Shown piece after piece: positions 20,323 through 30,526 of a stretch of DNA of 64,000 bases. The notes below the pieces were generated by a model. The model saw only the letters and a program-made list of their open reading frames with translations, was not told the origin of the DNA and did no database searches. This DNA comes from Burkholderiaceae bacterium 16 (GTDB taxonomy: Bacteria; Pseudomonadota; Gammaproteobacteria; Burkholderiales; Burkholderiaceae), in NCBI GenBank assembly GCA_000955785.1, contig JYOD01000005.1, forward strand, positions 52,746 to 116,745. Reading direction: 5' to 3'. The position numbers were made by a program, and so were the translations under genes. Each line of letters opens with the position of its first letter. The stretch's first letter is position 1.

Positions 20323-21555
20323 TCAGGCGCGCCGGAAGACAAGCGTGCCGTTGGTGCCGCCGAAGCCGAAGTTATTCTTCACCGCCACATCGATCTTCAG
20401 GTCACGTGCCGTGTTAGCCACGTAATCCAGGTCGCACTCGGGATCCTGGTTGAAGATATTGATGGTCGGCGGCGACACCTGGTGGTGCAGCGCCAGTACG
20501 GTGAACACCGACTCGAGGCCACCGGCGCCGCCCAACAGGTGGCCGGTCATCGACTTCGTCGAATTGACCGCCACCTTGTAAGCGTGATCGCCAAGGGCAA
20601 GCTTGATGGCTTCGCTCTCGTTCTTGTCGCCCAGCGGGGTCGAGGTACCGTGCGCATTCAGATAACCAACTTCGTCCGCATTGACGCCAGCGTCCTTGAG
20701 GGCGTTGACCATGCAGCGGCGCGGGCCATCCATATTGGGCGCCGTCATATGGTAAGCGTCACCACTCATGCCGAAGCCAATCAGCTCGGCATAGATCTTG
20801 GCGCCACGTGCCTTGGCCGACTCATACTCTTCGAGCATGACCACGCCGGCACCCTCGCCCAGCACGAAGCCATCGCGATCCTTGTCCCACGGGCGGGACG
20901 CGGCAGCGGGGTCGTCGTTGCGGGTCGACAGCGCGCGTGCCGCGGCGAAACCGCCGATGCCGAGCGGCGACACCGTGGATTCCGCGCCGCCGGCCAGCAT
21001 GACGTCCGCATCGCCCGCCTGGATCAGCCGGGCCGCCAGGCCGATGCTGTGCAGGCCGGTGGTGCAAGCCGTTACCGCGGCCAGGTTGGGGCCCTTGAGT
21101 CCATGGATGATGGACAGGTGGCCCGAGATCATGTTGATGATCGAGCCCGGCACGAAGAACGGGGAGATCCGGCGCGGACCACGATTGGTCAGCTCGGCGT
21201 GGGTGTCCTCGATCATCGGCAGGCCGCCGATGCCCGAGCCAACCAGCACGCCGATGCGCTCTGCATTGGCTTCGGTCACTTCGTAGCCGCTATCCTTCAG
21301 CGCCTGCGAGCCCGCTGCGATGCCATAGTGGATGAACGTATCCATATGGCGGGCTTCCTTGGCCGGGATGTAATCCTCGGCATTGAACCCCTTTACTTCG
21401 CCGGCAAAGTGCACGGCAAGCGCGGAATGATCGAATTTGGTAACGGTGGCGATGCCAGACTTGCCGGCAACCAGGTTGGCCCAGCCTTCGGCAACCGTGT
21501 TTCCGACCGGAGACACAAGGCCAAGCCCAGTGACGACGACGCGACGACGGCTCAC
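20323..21555 (-). CDS. fabF: 3-oxoacyl-[ACP] synthase II (KASII)
   Basis: Condenses malonyl-ACP with growing acyl-ACP, including elongation of palmitoleate to cis-vaccenate. The 410-residue length is standard. The Cys-His-His triad is visible: nucleophile Cys in [12 protein letters not shown], His in [11 protein letters not shown], His in [14 protein letters not shown]. It follows acpP by 198 bases, with a hairpin between them. Confidence 0.97.
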   Translation of the reverse strand: MSRRRVVVTGLGLVSPVGNTVAEGWANLVAGKSGIATVTKFDHSALAVHFAGEVKGFNAEDYIPAKEARHMDTFIHYGIAAGSQALKDSGYEVTEANAERIGVLVGSGIGGLPMIEDTHAELTNRGPRRISPFFVPGSIINMISGHLSIIHGLKGPNLAAVTACTTGLHSIGLAARLIQAGDADVMLAGGAESTVSPLGIGGFAAARALSTRNDDPAAASRPWDKDRDGFVLGEGAGVVMLEEYESAKARGAKIYAELIGFGMSGDAYHMTAPNMDGPRRCMVNALKDAGVNADEVGYLNAHGTSTPLGDKNESEAIKLALGDHAYKVAVNSTKSMTGHLLGGAGGLESVFTVLALHHQVSPPTINIFNQDPECDLDYVANTARDLKIDVAVKNNFGFGGTNGTLVFRRA

Positions 21556-21677
21556 TATGATTTCCTACGGGTACGTGAAGCAGAACTGGAAAGTGAATCG
21601 GAGCTGGCCGACAGCCGGCGCCGGGCTACGCCGATGCCGGCGCAGCCATACCAATTGTGCTTCTTCGAACAAACGAA

Positions 21678-21732
21678 AGCCACAGAAAACAGCGCGGTGA
21701 GCCCATGGGCCTCGCGCCTGCCTTCTGTGGCT
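21678..21732 (-). terminator. Hairpin between acpP and fabF (attenuator candidate)
   Basis: A 10-bp outer stem (21678-21687 / 21723-21732) encloses GC-rich sequence and is followed on the minus strand by TTTCGTTTGTTC. It could terminate most transcripts after acpP, which would fit the much higher need for ACP than for FabF. The T run is weak. Confidence 0.5.
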
Positions 21733-21753
21733 CGGAATTCAGATACGACAGGC

Positions 21754-21993
21754 TCAGGCCTTGACGTGTGCGGTGGCGTAATCGATTGCCTGTTGCACGG
21801 TCGTGATCTTTTCGGCTTCCTCATCAGGAATTTCCATGCCGAATTCATCTTCCAACGCCATCACGAGTTCAACCGTGTCGAGCGAATCCGCACCCAGGTC
21901 GTTCACGAACGAGGATTCGTTCTTGATGTCTGCCTCGGCGACGCCGAGTTGTTCTGCCACGATTTTCTTGACGCGTTGTTCGATATTGTCCAT
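21754..21993 (-). CDS. acpP: Acyl carrier protein
   Basis: Carries acyl chains as thioesters on phosphopantetheine. Seventy-nine acidic residues with the attachment serine in [10 protein letters not shown] (Ser37), the family's most conserved stretch. A good ribosome site (AGGG, eight bases upstream) and separate flanking gaps (169 bases to fabG, 198 to fabF) allow its own high expression. AcpS, which activates it, is at 8015-8464. Confidence 0.98.
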
Positions 21994-22162
21994 GTAACCC
22001 TCCAGGGAAGTTCGACAAAAAGTGGGCGCATTTTAGCAGGTTTGGGCCACAAAAATGCCCCCTGCCGTCTATTGCAAGAACAGCGCCCGATCAGTTTTAA
22101 AAATAACCACTTCGCGCGGCTTTTGTCGGCTTCTCCTTCGAACCCGACACCACGCAAGGCGA

Positions 22163-22912
22163 TCAATTCATGTACATGCCACCATTCACATGGAGCGTCG
22201 TACCTGTAATGTAGGCCGCTTGGGGGCCGGCCAGGAAGGCGACCGCATATGCGATATCTTCCGGCTGCCCGAGGCGGCCCAGGGGGATCTGGGTCTTCAG
22301 TGCCGCATGCTGCTCATCCGACAGGACCTTGGTCATGTCGGTGTCGATAAAGCCAGGCGCCACGCAATTCACAGTCACGTTCCGGCTGCCGATCTCGCGC
22401 GCCAGTGCGCGGCTCATGCCTTCGACGCCGGCCTTCGCGGCCGCATAGTTCATTTGCCCGGGGTTGCCCGTCGAGCCGACCACCGAGGTGATATTGATGA
22501 TACGGCCACCGCGCGCCTTCATCATCGGGCGCAGCACGGCGCGCGACAAGCGGAACACCGCCGTCATGTTGGTCTCGACAACCGCGCTCCAGTCGTCGTC
22601 TTTCATGCGCATGGCGAGTTGATCCTGGGTGATACCGGCGTTGTTCACCAGAATACCAAGGCTGCCATGCGTCTTGACGAGTTCGTCGATCAGCGCCTCG
22701 GAAGCCGCCGCATCATTGACGTTGAGCACGGCGCCGCGGCCCTTGCCGCCGGCTGCCGCCAGGTATTCGCTGATCGCAGCGGCCCCCGCCTCGCTGGTGG
22801 CAGTGCCGACCACCGTGGCGCCCTGGGCGGCCAGCTCCAGCGCAATGGCGCGGCCGATGCCGCGCGATGCGCCGGTCACCAGCGCGACCTGGTTTTCCAG
22901 AAATTTCGTCAT
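22163..22912 (-). CDS. fabG: 3-oxoacyl-[ACP] reductase
   Basis: NADPH-dependent reduction of 3-ketoacyl-ACP in fatty acid elongation. The 249-residue short-chain dehydrogenase shows TGASRGIGRAIA for cofactor binding, the NNAG strand, Ser in ITSVVGSTGNPGQ, and the YxxxK catalytic pair in NYAAAKAGVEG. It lies 15 bases after fabD in the fabH-fabD-fabG run. Confidence 0.97.
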   Translation of the reverse strand: MTKFLENQVALVTGASRGIGRAIALELAAQGATVVGTATSEAGAAAISEYLAAAGGKGRGAVLNVNDAAASEALIDELVKTHGSLGILVNNAGITQDQLAMRMKDDDWSAVVETNMTAVFRLSRAVLRPMMKARGGRIINITSVVGSTGNPGQMNYAAAKAGVEGMSRALAREIGSRNVTVNCVAPGFIDTDMTKVLSDEQHAALKTQIPLGRLGQPEDIAYAVAFLAGPQAAYITGTTLHVNGGMYMN

Positions 22913-22927
22913 TGCCTTGGTCCTTAT

Positions 22928-23863
22928 TTACTTCAGCAGCGCCAGCGTGTCCTGCAGGGAGGCCGGATCGAAGATCGCCCCGCCCACCAGGTTGCCGTCG
23001 ATGCGCTTGGTCATGCCCGCCAGCACTTTGCCCGGGCCGCACTCAATCACGTGGGTCACGCCCGCGGCTGCAATCTTCTGCACGCATTCGACCCAGCGCA
23101 CCGGAGCTGCCGCCTGGCGAACCAGCGCGTCCTTGATGGCTTCCGGATCATTGACGATGGCCACGTCAACGTTGTTGACCAGCGGAATGGACGGTGCGGC
23201 GAACGTCATGCCCGCCATGCGCTCACGCAGGCGGTCCGAAGCAGGCTTGAGCAGCGATGAATGGAACGGCGCCGAAACCGGCAGCGGCAGCGCACGCTTG
23301 GCGCCGCGCGCCTTGGCCATTTCACAGGCCTTTTCCACAGCGGCCTTGTTGCCGGCGATCACCACCTGTGAAGGCGCGTTGAAGTTCACCGCCTCGACCA
23401 CGCCGGCTCCTGCAGCCGACGCCTCGGCGCAGGCCGCGCGAACGTCTTCGTCGGACAGGCCAAGGATGGCTGCCATACCACCCTCGCCCACCGGCACGGC
23501 TTCCTGCATGGCCTGCGCGCGAAAACGCACCAACGGCACCGCATCGGCAAAGGGAATCACCCCGGCAGCCACCAGTGCGGAGTATTCACCCAGGCTATGG
23601 CCGGCCACCAGGGCCGGCGCTGCACCGCCGGCGTCGAGCCAGGCACGGTAAATGGCCACCGCGGCGGTCAGCATGACCGGCTGCGTGTTGGTCGTGAGGT
23701 TAAGTTCCTCGGCCGGGCCCTCGGCGATCAGGCGGCCCAGGTCCTGGCCGAGTGCCGCGGACGCCTCGTCCAGAGTGGCTCGGACTACCGCATTGTCGGC
23801 AAATGCATTGAGCATCCCGACTGCCTGCGAGCCTTGCCCTGGGAATACAAAGGAGAATTTCAT
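22928..23863 (-). CDS. fabD: Malonyl-CoA--ACP transacylase
   Basis: Loads malonyl groups from CoA to ACP. The 311 residues begin FSFVFPGQGSQAVGM with the oxyanion GQGSQ motif, carry the nucleophile serine in AGHSLGEYSAL, and the catalytic His in VSAPFHSSLL. It follows fabH by 72 bases. Confidence 0.97.
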   Translation of the reverse strand: MKFSFVFPGQGSQAVGMLNAFADNAVVRATLDEASAALGQDLGRLIAEGPAEELNLTTNTQPVMLTAAVAIYRAWLDAGGAAPALVAGHSLGEYSALVAAGVIPFADAVPLVRFRAQAMQEAVPVGEGGMAAILGLSDEDVRAACAEASAAGAGVVEAVNFNAPSQVVIAGNKAAVEKACEMAKARGAKRALPLPVSAPFHSSLLKPASDRLRERMAGMTFAAPSIPLVNNVDVAIVNDPEAIKDALVRQAAAPVRWVECVQKIAAAGVTHVIECGPGKVLAGMTKRIDGNLVGGAIFDPASLQDTLALLK

Positions 23864-23935
23864 CGCAATCGAATCGTAAAGATGGATACCGCAGGACCGG
23901 CGCGACGAAGCAACATCGCGGCGCCGGCCCGGATT

Positions 23936-24916
23936 TTACATGCGGAGCAGTACCGCGCCCCAGGTGAAGCCCCCGCCCACGCCTTCCATCAGCACATGGT
24001 GTCCCGCGCTGATGCGGCCATCGCGCACCGCCACATCGAGTGCCAGGGGGATCGAGGCGGCCGATGTATTGCCGTGTTCGTGCACCGTTGCCACCATGCG
24101 CTCGGCCGGCAGGCCAAGCTTCCTGGCGGTGCTTTGCATGATGCGGATATTGGCCTGGTGCGGGATCAGCCAGTCGACTTTTTCGGCCGGGAACTGCGCG
24201 CCGGCGAGCGCTTCGCGCGCCACCTTGTCGAGCACCGTGACTGCGAGTTTGAACACCGCCTGGCCATCCATATGCAGGAACGGGTTGCCGGTGATATTGC
24301 CGCCCGAGACATTGCCCGGCACGCAGAGGATGTCCACGTGGCTACCGTCGGAGTGCATTGCCGACGACAGGATGCCGGGCTCCTCGGAAGCCGACAGCAC
24401 GACCGCGCCGGCGCCATCGCCGAACAGCACGCAGGTGGTGCGGTCGTTAAAGTCGAGAATGCGCGAGAACACTTCCGAGCCGATCACCAGCGCATTGCGG
24501 TGCGAACCGCTGCGGATGAATTTTTCGGCGGTGGCCAGCGCATAGACAAAGCCGGAGCACACCGCCTGCAGGTCGAACGCCGCGCAGTTGTTGGTGATGC
24601 CAAGCTTCTGCTGCACCAGGCAGGCGGTGCTGGGGAAGACGAAATCGGGCGTGGAAGTGGCAACGATGATCAGGTCGATGCTCTGGCGATCGATGCCGGC
24701 AGCCTCCAGCGCACGCTCCGCCGCCTTGACGGCGAGGTCGCTGCTGGTGACATCCGGCTCGGCCCAATGGCGGGCCGAGATGCCACTGCGCGAAAAGATC
24801 CATTCGTCGCTGGTCTCGATGCCCTTCTCAGCCAGTTGCGCCGCGATATCTTGGTTAGTGACGCGCCGTGGAGGCAAATAGCTCCCGGTCCCGATGATTT
24901 TTGCGTAGCTTGTCAT
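23936..24916 (-). CDS. fabH: 3-oxoacyl-[ACP] synthase III (KASIII)
   Basis: Starts fatty acid synthesis by condensing acetyl-CoA with malonyl-ACP. The 326-residue protein has the Cys-His-Asn triad: Cys in [12 protein letters not shown], His in [11 protein letters not shown], Asn in [11 protein letters not shown]. The start at [15 protein letters not shown] matches the family; nine further codons upstream are open. It lies 59 bases after plsX. Confidence 0.96.
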   Translation of the reverse strand: MTSYAKIIGTGSYLPPRRVTNQDIAAQLAEKGIETSDEWIFSRSGISARHWAEPDVTSSDLAVKAAERALEAAGIDRQSIDLIIVATSTPDFVFPSTACLVQQKLGITNNCAAFDLQAVCSGFVYALATAEKFIRSGSHRNALVIGSEVFSRILDFNDRTTCVLFGDGAGAVVLSASEEPGILSSAMHSDGSHVDILCVPGNVSGGNITGNPFLHMDGQAVFKLAVTVLDKVAREALAGAQFPAEKVDWLIPHQANIRIMQSTARKLGLPAERMVATVHEHGNTSAASIPLALDVAVRDGRISAGHHVLMEGVGGGFTWGAVLLRM

Positions 24917-24975
24917 GTAATGTCGGATCGATCGTCTGGCCACGGGTCGTCGCCCGCGGCATCTACATCAAGACC

Positions 24976-26052
24976 TCAGGCGGCGTGCGGGCTTGGACTG
25001 GAATCCTCGGCGCCTGACTGCGGGCCGGTAGCCGGAGTGCTGTTACCTGACTTGTTGGCGAAAGCCTGAATGGTGCGTTCGATCACACCATTCCTGGCCG
25101 CATCATACCCGCGTTTGATAGCCCACTCAAAAGCGTGCGCGTCGGCGGAACCATGACTTTTGATGACCAGCCCGCGCAGACCGAGCAGGGAAGCGCCGTT
25201 GTAGCGCGCCGGGTCCAGGCGCCGGGACAACCGCTTGAGCACCGGCAAAGCCAGGACCGCCAGCAGCTTGGTGAACCACGAACGCGTGAATTCTTCCTTG
25301 ATCATGTTGGCGATCATCTTGGCCAGCCCTTCGCTGCTCTTTAGCGCGACGTTGCCGACGAAGCCATCGCACACAACGATATCGGTGGTGCCCTTGAAGA
25401 TGTCGTTGCCTTCCACGTTGCCGTAGAAGTTGAGTTCCGAAGCGCGCAGCAGTTCGCCAGCACGCTTCACCACATCGTTGCCCTTGATCACTTCCTCGCC
25501 AATGTTCAGCAGGCCGACGCTGGGACGTTCCTTATGATCCACCACGGCAACCATGGCCTCTGCCATGCGCGCGAATTGCAGCAGGTGCTCGGGCTCGCAA
25601 TCGGCGTTGGCACCGAGATCGAGCACCGTGGTGCCCCAGCCCTGCTCATTGGGAATGGTGGTGGCAATCGCCGGACGCTCGATGCCCTCGAGCGTCTTGA
25701 GCACATAGCGCGACACCGCCATCAGCGCACCGGTATTGCCCGCCGAGATGCAGGCGCCCGCCAGGCCCTCTTTCACCTGGGTCACGGCCACGCGCATGGA
25801 AGAGTCTTTCTTCCTGCGCAGCGCCACCTCGACCGGGTCATCCATGGTGATGACCTCAGTCGCGGTCACGATGCGCACACGGGGGTGGTCGAGCGCGTGC
25901 AACTTCTTGAGCTGAGGCTCGATGCTTTCCCGCAAGCCGACCAGCACCACTTCGGCGTCGCTATGGCTGGAGAGAAAACTGATCGCCGCCGGTACCGTCA
26001 CAGAGACACCGTGATCGCCACCCATGCAGTCGATAGCTAGTTTGATCGTCAT
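24976..26052 (-). CDS. plsX: Phosphate acyltransferase PlsX
   Basis: Converts acyl-ACP to acyl-phosphate, the acyl donor for PlsY in phospholipid synthesis. The 358-residue protein starts [14 protein letters not shown], the family signature, and contains [17 protein letters not shown] and the [15 protein letters not shown] segment. It is a peripheral membrane enzyme with no signal or membrane helix. The upstream in-frame extension to 26202 is Arg/Pro-rich and probably non-coding. Confidence 0.96.
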   Translation of the reverse strand: MTIKLAIDCMGGDHGVSVTVPAAISFLSSHSDAEVVLVGLRESIEPQLKKLHALDHPRVRIVTATEVITMDDPVEVALRRKKDSSMRVAVTQVKEGLAGACISAGNTGALMAVSRYVLKTLEGIERPAIATTIPNEQGWGTTVLDLGANADCEPEHLLQFARMAEAMVAVVDHKERPSVGLLNIGEEVIKGNDVVKRAGELLRASELNFYGNVEGNDIFKGTTDIVVCDGFVGNVALKSSEGLAKMIANMIKEEFTRSWFTKLLAVLALPVLKRLSRRLDPARYNGASLLGLRGLVIKSHGSADAHAFEWAIKRGYDAARNGVIERTIQAFANKSGNSTPATGPQSGAEDSSPSPHAA

Positions 26053-26289
26053 TGTTTCCTGGTGCAGAAGCGCTTGTCGGCGTGACGTTAAGACCTGGCT
26101 CCCAGGCCGGAGGCATCGCCCTGACCGGCCGGCGGCAACCCGACGGCCTCCCGGAGCGCTCGACGGCGGGCGGGAATCGACGCCCCTCCGGCCGCCGTAC
26201 ATGGCCTCGGCCGGGCGCTCGGCTTGAGCAAGCGGCGCAAATCGGCCTGGTGGAAGCCTGCGCTACGGTTTGCGCTGCGAGCGCGCAAC

Positions 26290-26320
26290 AAAAAAGCGGC
26301 AACGATTTTGCCGCTTTTTT
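26290..26320 (-). terminator. Terminator between rpmF and plsX
   Basis: A 13-bp stem (26290-26302 / 26308-26320) with A and T tracts on each side, 56 bases past the rpmF stop. It suggests that yceD-rpmF transcripts largely end here and that plsX has its own promoter in the following 237 bases, or depends on read-through. Confidence 0.85.
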
Positions 26321-26375
26321 GTTTTTGACCTACCAACGTGCGCGTACGAGACGCAAAGTCACGCCGAACGATCTG

Positions 26376-26555
26376 TCAGTCGTTCTTGGTCTTGATGACC
26401 TTGCGGCCACGATAGTAGCCGTTCGGGCTCACGTGGTGACGCAGGTGGGTCTCGCCCGTGGTCGGCTCCACTGCCAGCGCTGCCGCCGTCAGGTGGTCGT
26501 GCGAGCGATGCATGCCGCGCTTGGAGGGCGACTTCTTGTTCTGTTGAACTGCCAT
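26376..26555 (-). CDS. rpmF: Large ribosomal subunit protein bL32
   Basis: Structural protein of the 50S subunit near the exit tunnel. Fifty-nine residues start [19 protein letters not shown], the family N-terminus, and include [18 protein letters not shown]. The four zinc-binding cysteines of C+ type L32 are absent, so this is the zinc-independent form. The ATG at 26555 has a GAAGGAGTC ribosome site upstream. It follows yceD by 120 bases, the universal yceD-rpmF pairing. Confidence 0.97.
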   Translation of the reverse strand: MAVQQNKKSPSKRGMHRSHDHLTAAALAVEPTTGETHLRHHVSPNGYYRGRKVIKTKND

Positions 26556-26675
26556 GATGACTCCTTCGAGAATTTTTCAATGGTAACACACGCATCCCGC
26601 ACGAGGCGTAGCCGGGCCCGGCCGGATGCTGATCCTGGTGCCTTGAACTCGCTGCCAGATGCCGGCGAACCGGCT

Positions 26676-27272
26676 TCAGTGCTTCGTTTTCAGGCCGGCC
26701 AGCGCCGCAAAGGGCGAAGGCCGTTTTTCTTCTTCCGGCGGGACCTCGGCTTCAGGTTCCGCCTGTCCGTCCACCCCGGTCACAAGGCTTTCGTGAACCG
26801 TGGGGCAAACGTCATGCTTGGGCGCTACCGGCAAGGCCAGCAGCACTTCATCTTCAATCAGCGTCAGCAGGTCGAAGCGCCGGGAACCGACGATCACGTC
26901 GATCTCGTCGTCGTCCATGGGTGCCGCGTCGGCCTCTTCCTCGCTGGCGACCACCGCGAAGCACATGTCCGTGGCGATCGCCTGGGCATAAATCCCCAGG
27001 CAACGCTGGCAATCCAGCCACACCTGGCCATCCACGGTCAGGTCGATGTAAAGGTGCTGCGTTGCCGGCGTACCGGGTTCGCTCGCTTCTTCCTCGACAA
27101 AGCCGGTGAGCGAGTAGCTGAAGACCTCGTCCGGCGCCGACACTGGCGCATGCGCGGCGGTCTCGGCTATGATGCGCGGCAAATCGCGCGCCGCGACTTC
27201 GCCGGTGGCTTCGCCACCAGCGCGGCAAAATGCGAAGAGATCGAGCGCGCGCGGGTCAATCGGCTGGGTCAT
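26676..27272 (-). CDS. yceD: YceD/DUF177 family 23S rRNA accumulation protein
   Basis: Linked by family knowledge to accumulation of 23S rRNA and 50S assembly; the exact activity is not settled. The 198 residues include the conserved LDCQRCLGIY Cys pair near residue 85, the acidic stretch DDDEIDVIVG, the LLTLIEDEVLLALPVAPKH motif and an acidic Pro/Glu-rich C-terminus. It is encoded directly before rpmF. Confidence 0.9.
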   Translation of the reverse strand: MTQPIDPRALDLFAFCRAGGEATGEVAARDLPRIIAETAAHAPVSAPDEVFSYSLTGFVEEEASEPGTPATQHLYIDLTVDGQVWLDCQRCLGIYAQAIATDMCFAVVASEEEADAAPMDDDEIDVIVGSRRFDLLTLIEDEVLLALPVAPKHDVCPTVHESLVTGVDGQAEPEAEVPPEEEKRPSPFAALAGLKTKH

Positions 27273-27486
27273 GTCTTATCGTGCCGTCTTGCCGGGGCAT
27301 CCCGGGCATCGCGGTTTCGACGCATACACCATCGAAACGTGACCCGGGCGCCGCACAAAACCGGTATACCCACGGATTTGCGCCGGACTTGCTTGGCTAA
27401 ACGCGACATTATACGTCGATTTTTCTGCCGCGGTCAAAATTTTGGAAGACGGCCATACGCCGCTTTCCCTTTTCGCTCAATTACTT

Positions 27487-28086
27487 ATGTCGCAATCCTC
27501 CCGCCCCACCCTGATCCTAGGCTCCAGTTCGCCTTATCGCCGCGAATTGCTGCAGCGCCTGCGCATCCCTTTCGAGGTAGCGACACCGGACATCGACGAA
27601 AGCCCGCTGGCGGGCGAAAGCCCGGAAGCCACCGCCCTGCGGCTCTCCCGCAGCAAGGCCCAGGCCATTTCCGAACGGCATCCAGGCGCGCTGGTCATTG
27701 GTTCCGACCAGGTGGCCACGCTGGATGGCAGGCAAATCGGCAAACCCGGCTCGCACGAGCAGGCACTGGCACAATTGCAGCTGATGCGAGGCCGCACCGT
27801 CACTTTTCATTCCGCACTGTGCCTGCTTGACGGCCGCAACGGTGAAGCCCAGCTGGCGGATGTCCAGACCCGCGCCACCTTCCGCGAGCTCCCCGACCAC
27901 GAGTTGGACGCCTACCTACGCATCGAGCGCCCCTACGACGTGGCAGGCAGCGCAAAATCCGAAGGCCTGGGCATCGCCCTGCTCTCTCACATGGAATCGG
28001 ACGATCCCACGGCGCTGGTAGGCTTGCCGCTAATTGCACTGACGACCATGCTGCGCCAGGCCGGCTACCCCTTTTTCCTGGACTAA
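27487..28086 (+). CDS. Maf/YceF nucleotide pyrophosphatase (7-methyl-GTP type)
   Basis: House-cleaning enzyme that hydrolyses modified nucleoside triphosphates; the YceF subfamily acts on m7GTP. The 199 residues begin with the Maf signature [17 protein letters not shown], then the SGD-like [10 protein letters not shown] catalytic site, and [16 protein letters not shown] near the C-terminus, typical of YceF. The ATG at 27487 was chosen over a GTG-type extension to 27442. It is divergent from yceD and 51 bases before the next gene. Confidence 0.92.
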   Translation: MSQSSRPTLILGSSSPYRRELLQRLRIPFEVATPDIDESPLAGESPEATALRLSRSKAQAISERHPGALVIGSDQVATLDGRQIGKPGSHEQALAQLQLMRGRTVTFHSALCLLDGRNGEAQLADVQTRATFRELPDHELDAYLRIERPYDVAGSAKSEGLGIALLSHMESDDPTALVGLPLIALTTMLRQAGYPFFLD

Positions 28087-28137
28087 GCTTTCAGCCGGCC
28101 TGCGCCGAAAACACAGACGAAACACGAGAACCCAAGC

Positions 28138-28869
28138 ATGAGCGGCACCCTATATCTGATCCCCAACACCCTGGGAAAGCGCGACGAGACGGATCCCCTG
28201 CCGGACGTGATTCCGGCGGGCGTGCAGCAAATCGCCGCGGGGCTGGATTACCTGGTGGCGGAAAACGCCAAGACAGCACGCGCTTTTCTGAAGAAGCTGG
28301 GTGAGACCTGCCCGCTGGCCAGGCCGATCCAGCAGATCGAGATTCACGAACTCAACGTCAACACGCGCGACGGCGCCCTGGCCGACCTGCTGGCCCCGAT
28401 CCGCGCGGGCCGCGACGGTGGCCTGCTATCCGAAGCCGGCGTGCCGGCGGTGGCCGATCCCGGCGCCAACCTGGTGCGGCTGGCCCATGCCAAAGGTGTG
28501 CGGGTACGGCCGCTGGTGGGGCCGAGCTCGATCCTGCTGGCCGTGATGGCGTCCGGCCTGAACGGCCAGAGCTTTGCCTTCAACGGCTACCTGCCGGTGG
28601 ACGCCGGCGAACGCGCCAAGCGGCTGCGCGAACTGGAGCAGCTTTCACGCAAGGCACGCCAGACCCAGGTCTGGATCGAGACACCCTACCGCAACGGCCC
28701 CCTGCTTGAAGCCATGCGCCAGCATTGCGCCGGCACCAGCCTGCTGTCGATCGCGGTGGACCTGACCTTGCCGAGCGAAACGATCGTAACCCTGCCGATT
28801 TCCGATTGGCGTCCTGAGCGGCTGGAACTGAACAAACGGCCGGCCATCTTCTCGCTGCTGGCGGCCTGA
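28138..28869 (+). CDS. SAM-dependent methyltransferase, RsmI/YraL-like
   Basis: Tetrapyrrole-methylase-fold protein. The 243 residues show the sequence order of RsmI (16S rRNA 2'-O-methyltransferase for C1402): TLYLIPNTLG at the N-terminus, GGLLSEAGVPAVADPGANLVRLAH at the active loop and GPSSILLAVMASG. Compared with RsmI it lacks the usual TPIGN start and the C-terminal domain, which marks the shorter paralogue common in Burkholderiales. Substrate unknown. It lies 51 bases after the Maf gene, probably co-transcribed. Confidence 0.85.
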   Translation: MSGTLYLIPNTLGKRDETDPLPDVIPAGVQQIAAGLDYLVAENAKTARAFLKKLGETCPLARPIQQIEIHELNVNTRDGALADLLAPIRAGRDGGLLSEAGVPAVADPGANLVRLAHAKGVRVRPLVGPSSILLAVMASGLNGQSFAFNGYLPVDAGERAKRLRELEQLSRKARQTQVWIETPYRNGPLLEAMRQHCAGTSLLSIAVDLTLPSETIVTLPISDWRPERLELNKRPAIFSLLAA

Positions 28870-28886
28870 AGACAAGGCGGAGAAAC

Positions 28887-28916
28887 GAAATATGGGGCGC
28901 AAGCGCCCCATATTTC
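28887..28916. terminator. Perfect hairpin between convergent genes
   Basis: A 14-bp perfect stem (28887-28900 / 28903-28916) separates the methyltransferase and the S49 peptidase. It serves either strand. Confidence 0.75.
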
Positions 28917-28931
28917 TTGCGGTAGATCCGC

Positions 28932-30089
28932 CTAGCGAATGGCTTGCACGTGCGAGCCAAACAACATCGTCTTCATCGCTGCCGTACCCATCGCCGCGCC
29001 GAAGCGCTTGGCTACCCGCTCCGCGATGTTCTCCTTGACGGTGTAGTCCACAATGTCCTCGGCCTTGAACAGATCCCGCGCCACGTAGTCGGCGTTGCCC
29101 AGCCCGTCGGCCAGGCCCAACTCGACGCTGCGCTCGCCGGACCAGAACAAGCCGGAGAAAAGATCCGGGTCCTCCTTCAGGCGATCGCCACGGCCTTCCT
29201 TGACCACATCGATGAACTGCTGATGGATCTGCTTGAGCATAGTCTCGGCAAATTGTTTCTGCCTCGGCACTTGCGGCGAGAAGGGATCGAGCATGCCCTT
29301 GTTGGCGCCGGAGGTGTAAAGCCGGCGTTCCACGCCAAGCTTGTCCATCAGGCCGGTGAAGCCGAAACCATCCATCAGCACGCCGATCGAACCCACGATG
29401 CTGGCCTTGTCGACATAAATCTTGTCCGCCGCCGCCGCCACGTAGTAACCGCCCGAGGCACAGATTTCCTCCACCACTACGTAAAACGGCTTGGACGGAT
29501 AGAGGGTCCGCAGGCGGCGGATCTCATCGTTGATCATGCCGGCCTGTACCGGTGAGCCGCCCGGAGAATTGATCTTCAGGATGATGCCCGCGGCATTGGT
29601 GTCGGCGAATGCAGCCTGCAAGGCGGCGTTGATCGATTCAGCGCTGGCTGGCGTACCGGCGGCGATCTCGCCGTCGAGCGACACCATTGCCGTATGACGG
29701 CCACTAGTGGCGATGCCACCGTCGCCCTTGAAGTCGAAGATGGTGAAGAAGAGCAACGCCAGCAGGGCTAACCCGACAAAACGGAAAAAAATCCGCCACC
29801 GACGCGCGGCACGCTGCTCGCGCAAGGTCGCCATCAGTACCTTTTCCAGCACATCTCGCTCCCAGCCCGTGCCGGTCGGGACTGGCCCGACGTCGCGGCC
29901 GGCGAGGCGCTCCTTGCGCTGGCTGGCTTCTTTTTGTGTGGCTGCATCCCCGGCGCGCAAGTCTTGCTCCAACGGAAAATCAGCCTGGGAAGCGGTTTCC
30001 AGCCGATCGTCCGCCCCGGCGCTGGTAGGAGCAGCCGGATCCGGCGTCTTGCCAGATTCGTCCCGAGGCGGTTTTTGCTGTTCAGTCAT
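28932..30089 (-). CDS. S49 family peptidase (SppA-like)
   Basis: Inner-membrane serine peptidase of the SppA/SohB group, which degrades cleaved signal peptides. The 385-residue protein has a hydrophilic N-terminal region of about 95 residues, one transmembrane helix (FVGLALLALLFFTIF), the oxyanion stretch INSPGGSPVQ and catalytic Ser in ICASGGYYVAAAADKI, followed by SIVGSIGV. It is one-domain (about 300 residues after the anchor), unlike the double-length E. coli SppA. Next downstream from the Rieske gene. Confidence 0.92.
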   Translation of the reverse strand: MTEQQKPPRDESGKTPDPAAPTSAGADDRLETASQADFPLEQDLRAGDAATQKEASQRKERLAGRDVGPVPTGTGWERDVLEKVLMATLREQRAARRWRIFFRFVGLALLALLFFTIFDFKGDGGIATSGRHTAMVSLDGEIAAGTPASAESINAALQAAFADTNAAGIILKINSPGGSPVQAGMINDEIRRLRTLYPSKPFYVVVEEICASGGYYVAAAADKIYVDKASIVGSIGVLMDGFGFTGLMDKLGVERRLYTSGANKGMLDPFSPQVPRQKQFAETMLKQIHQQFIDVVKEGRGDRLKEDPDLFSGLFWSGERSVELGLADGLGNADYVARDLFKAEDIVDYTVKENIAERVAKRFGAAMGTAAMKTMLFGSHVQAIR

Positions 30090-30133
30090 GCAGTTGGCTC
30101 TTGATTAGGAATAGGTCTGCGTCTGCTTGCCGG

Positions 30134-30526
30134 CTAGCCAGCGGGGACTTCGTACGGGCTTTCCGGGAACCAGTACACATTGCCGTCACGCTCCTCGACG
30201 CGCAGCTTCGCCAACGAAGCGCCCCGGCAAGGGCCACCCAGGCACAAGCCACTGTCCGGCGCATAAATCGCGCCATGTGTCGCGCACATCAAGTATAGGC
30301 CCGAGGACTCGAAAAACTGCCCCTCCTGCCAATCGAGCTCCATCGGCACGTGGGCGCACTGGTTCAGGTAGCCATGGACACCGCCCTCGAAGCGCACGAC
30401 AAACGCGCCAACAGGGCGGCCACCCATTTCGACCACGAAGCGCACCCCGGCGCCGCCTTCAGCCAGGTCTTCAGTTGCGCATAAGCGGCGCTGCCCGGAC
30501 ATGCCGGCAACCACCGCGTCAGGCAT
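30134..30526 (-). CDS. Rieske [2Fe-2S] protein
   Basis: Small soluble electron-transfer protein. The 130 residues carry the Rieske cluster motif CAH near residue 57 and CATHG near residue 80 (CxH and CxxH), then GLCLGGPCRGASL as in ferredoxin-type Rieske proteins. Redox partner unknown. Its start overlaps the end of gph by 8 bases, so they are co-translated. The gene order rluC-gph-Rieske-sppA recurs in Burkholderiales from memory. Confidence 0.92.
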   Translation of the reverse strand: MPDAVVAGMSGQRRLCATEDLAEGGAGVRFVVEMGGRPVGAFVVRFEGGVHGYLNQCAHVPMELDWQEGQFFESSGLYLMCATHGAIYAPDSGLCLGGPCRGASLAKLRVEERDGNVYWFPESPYEVPAG

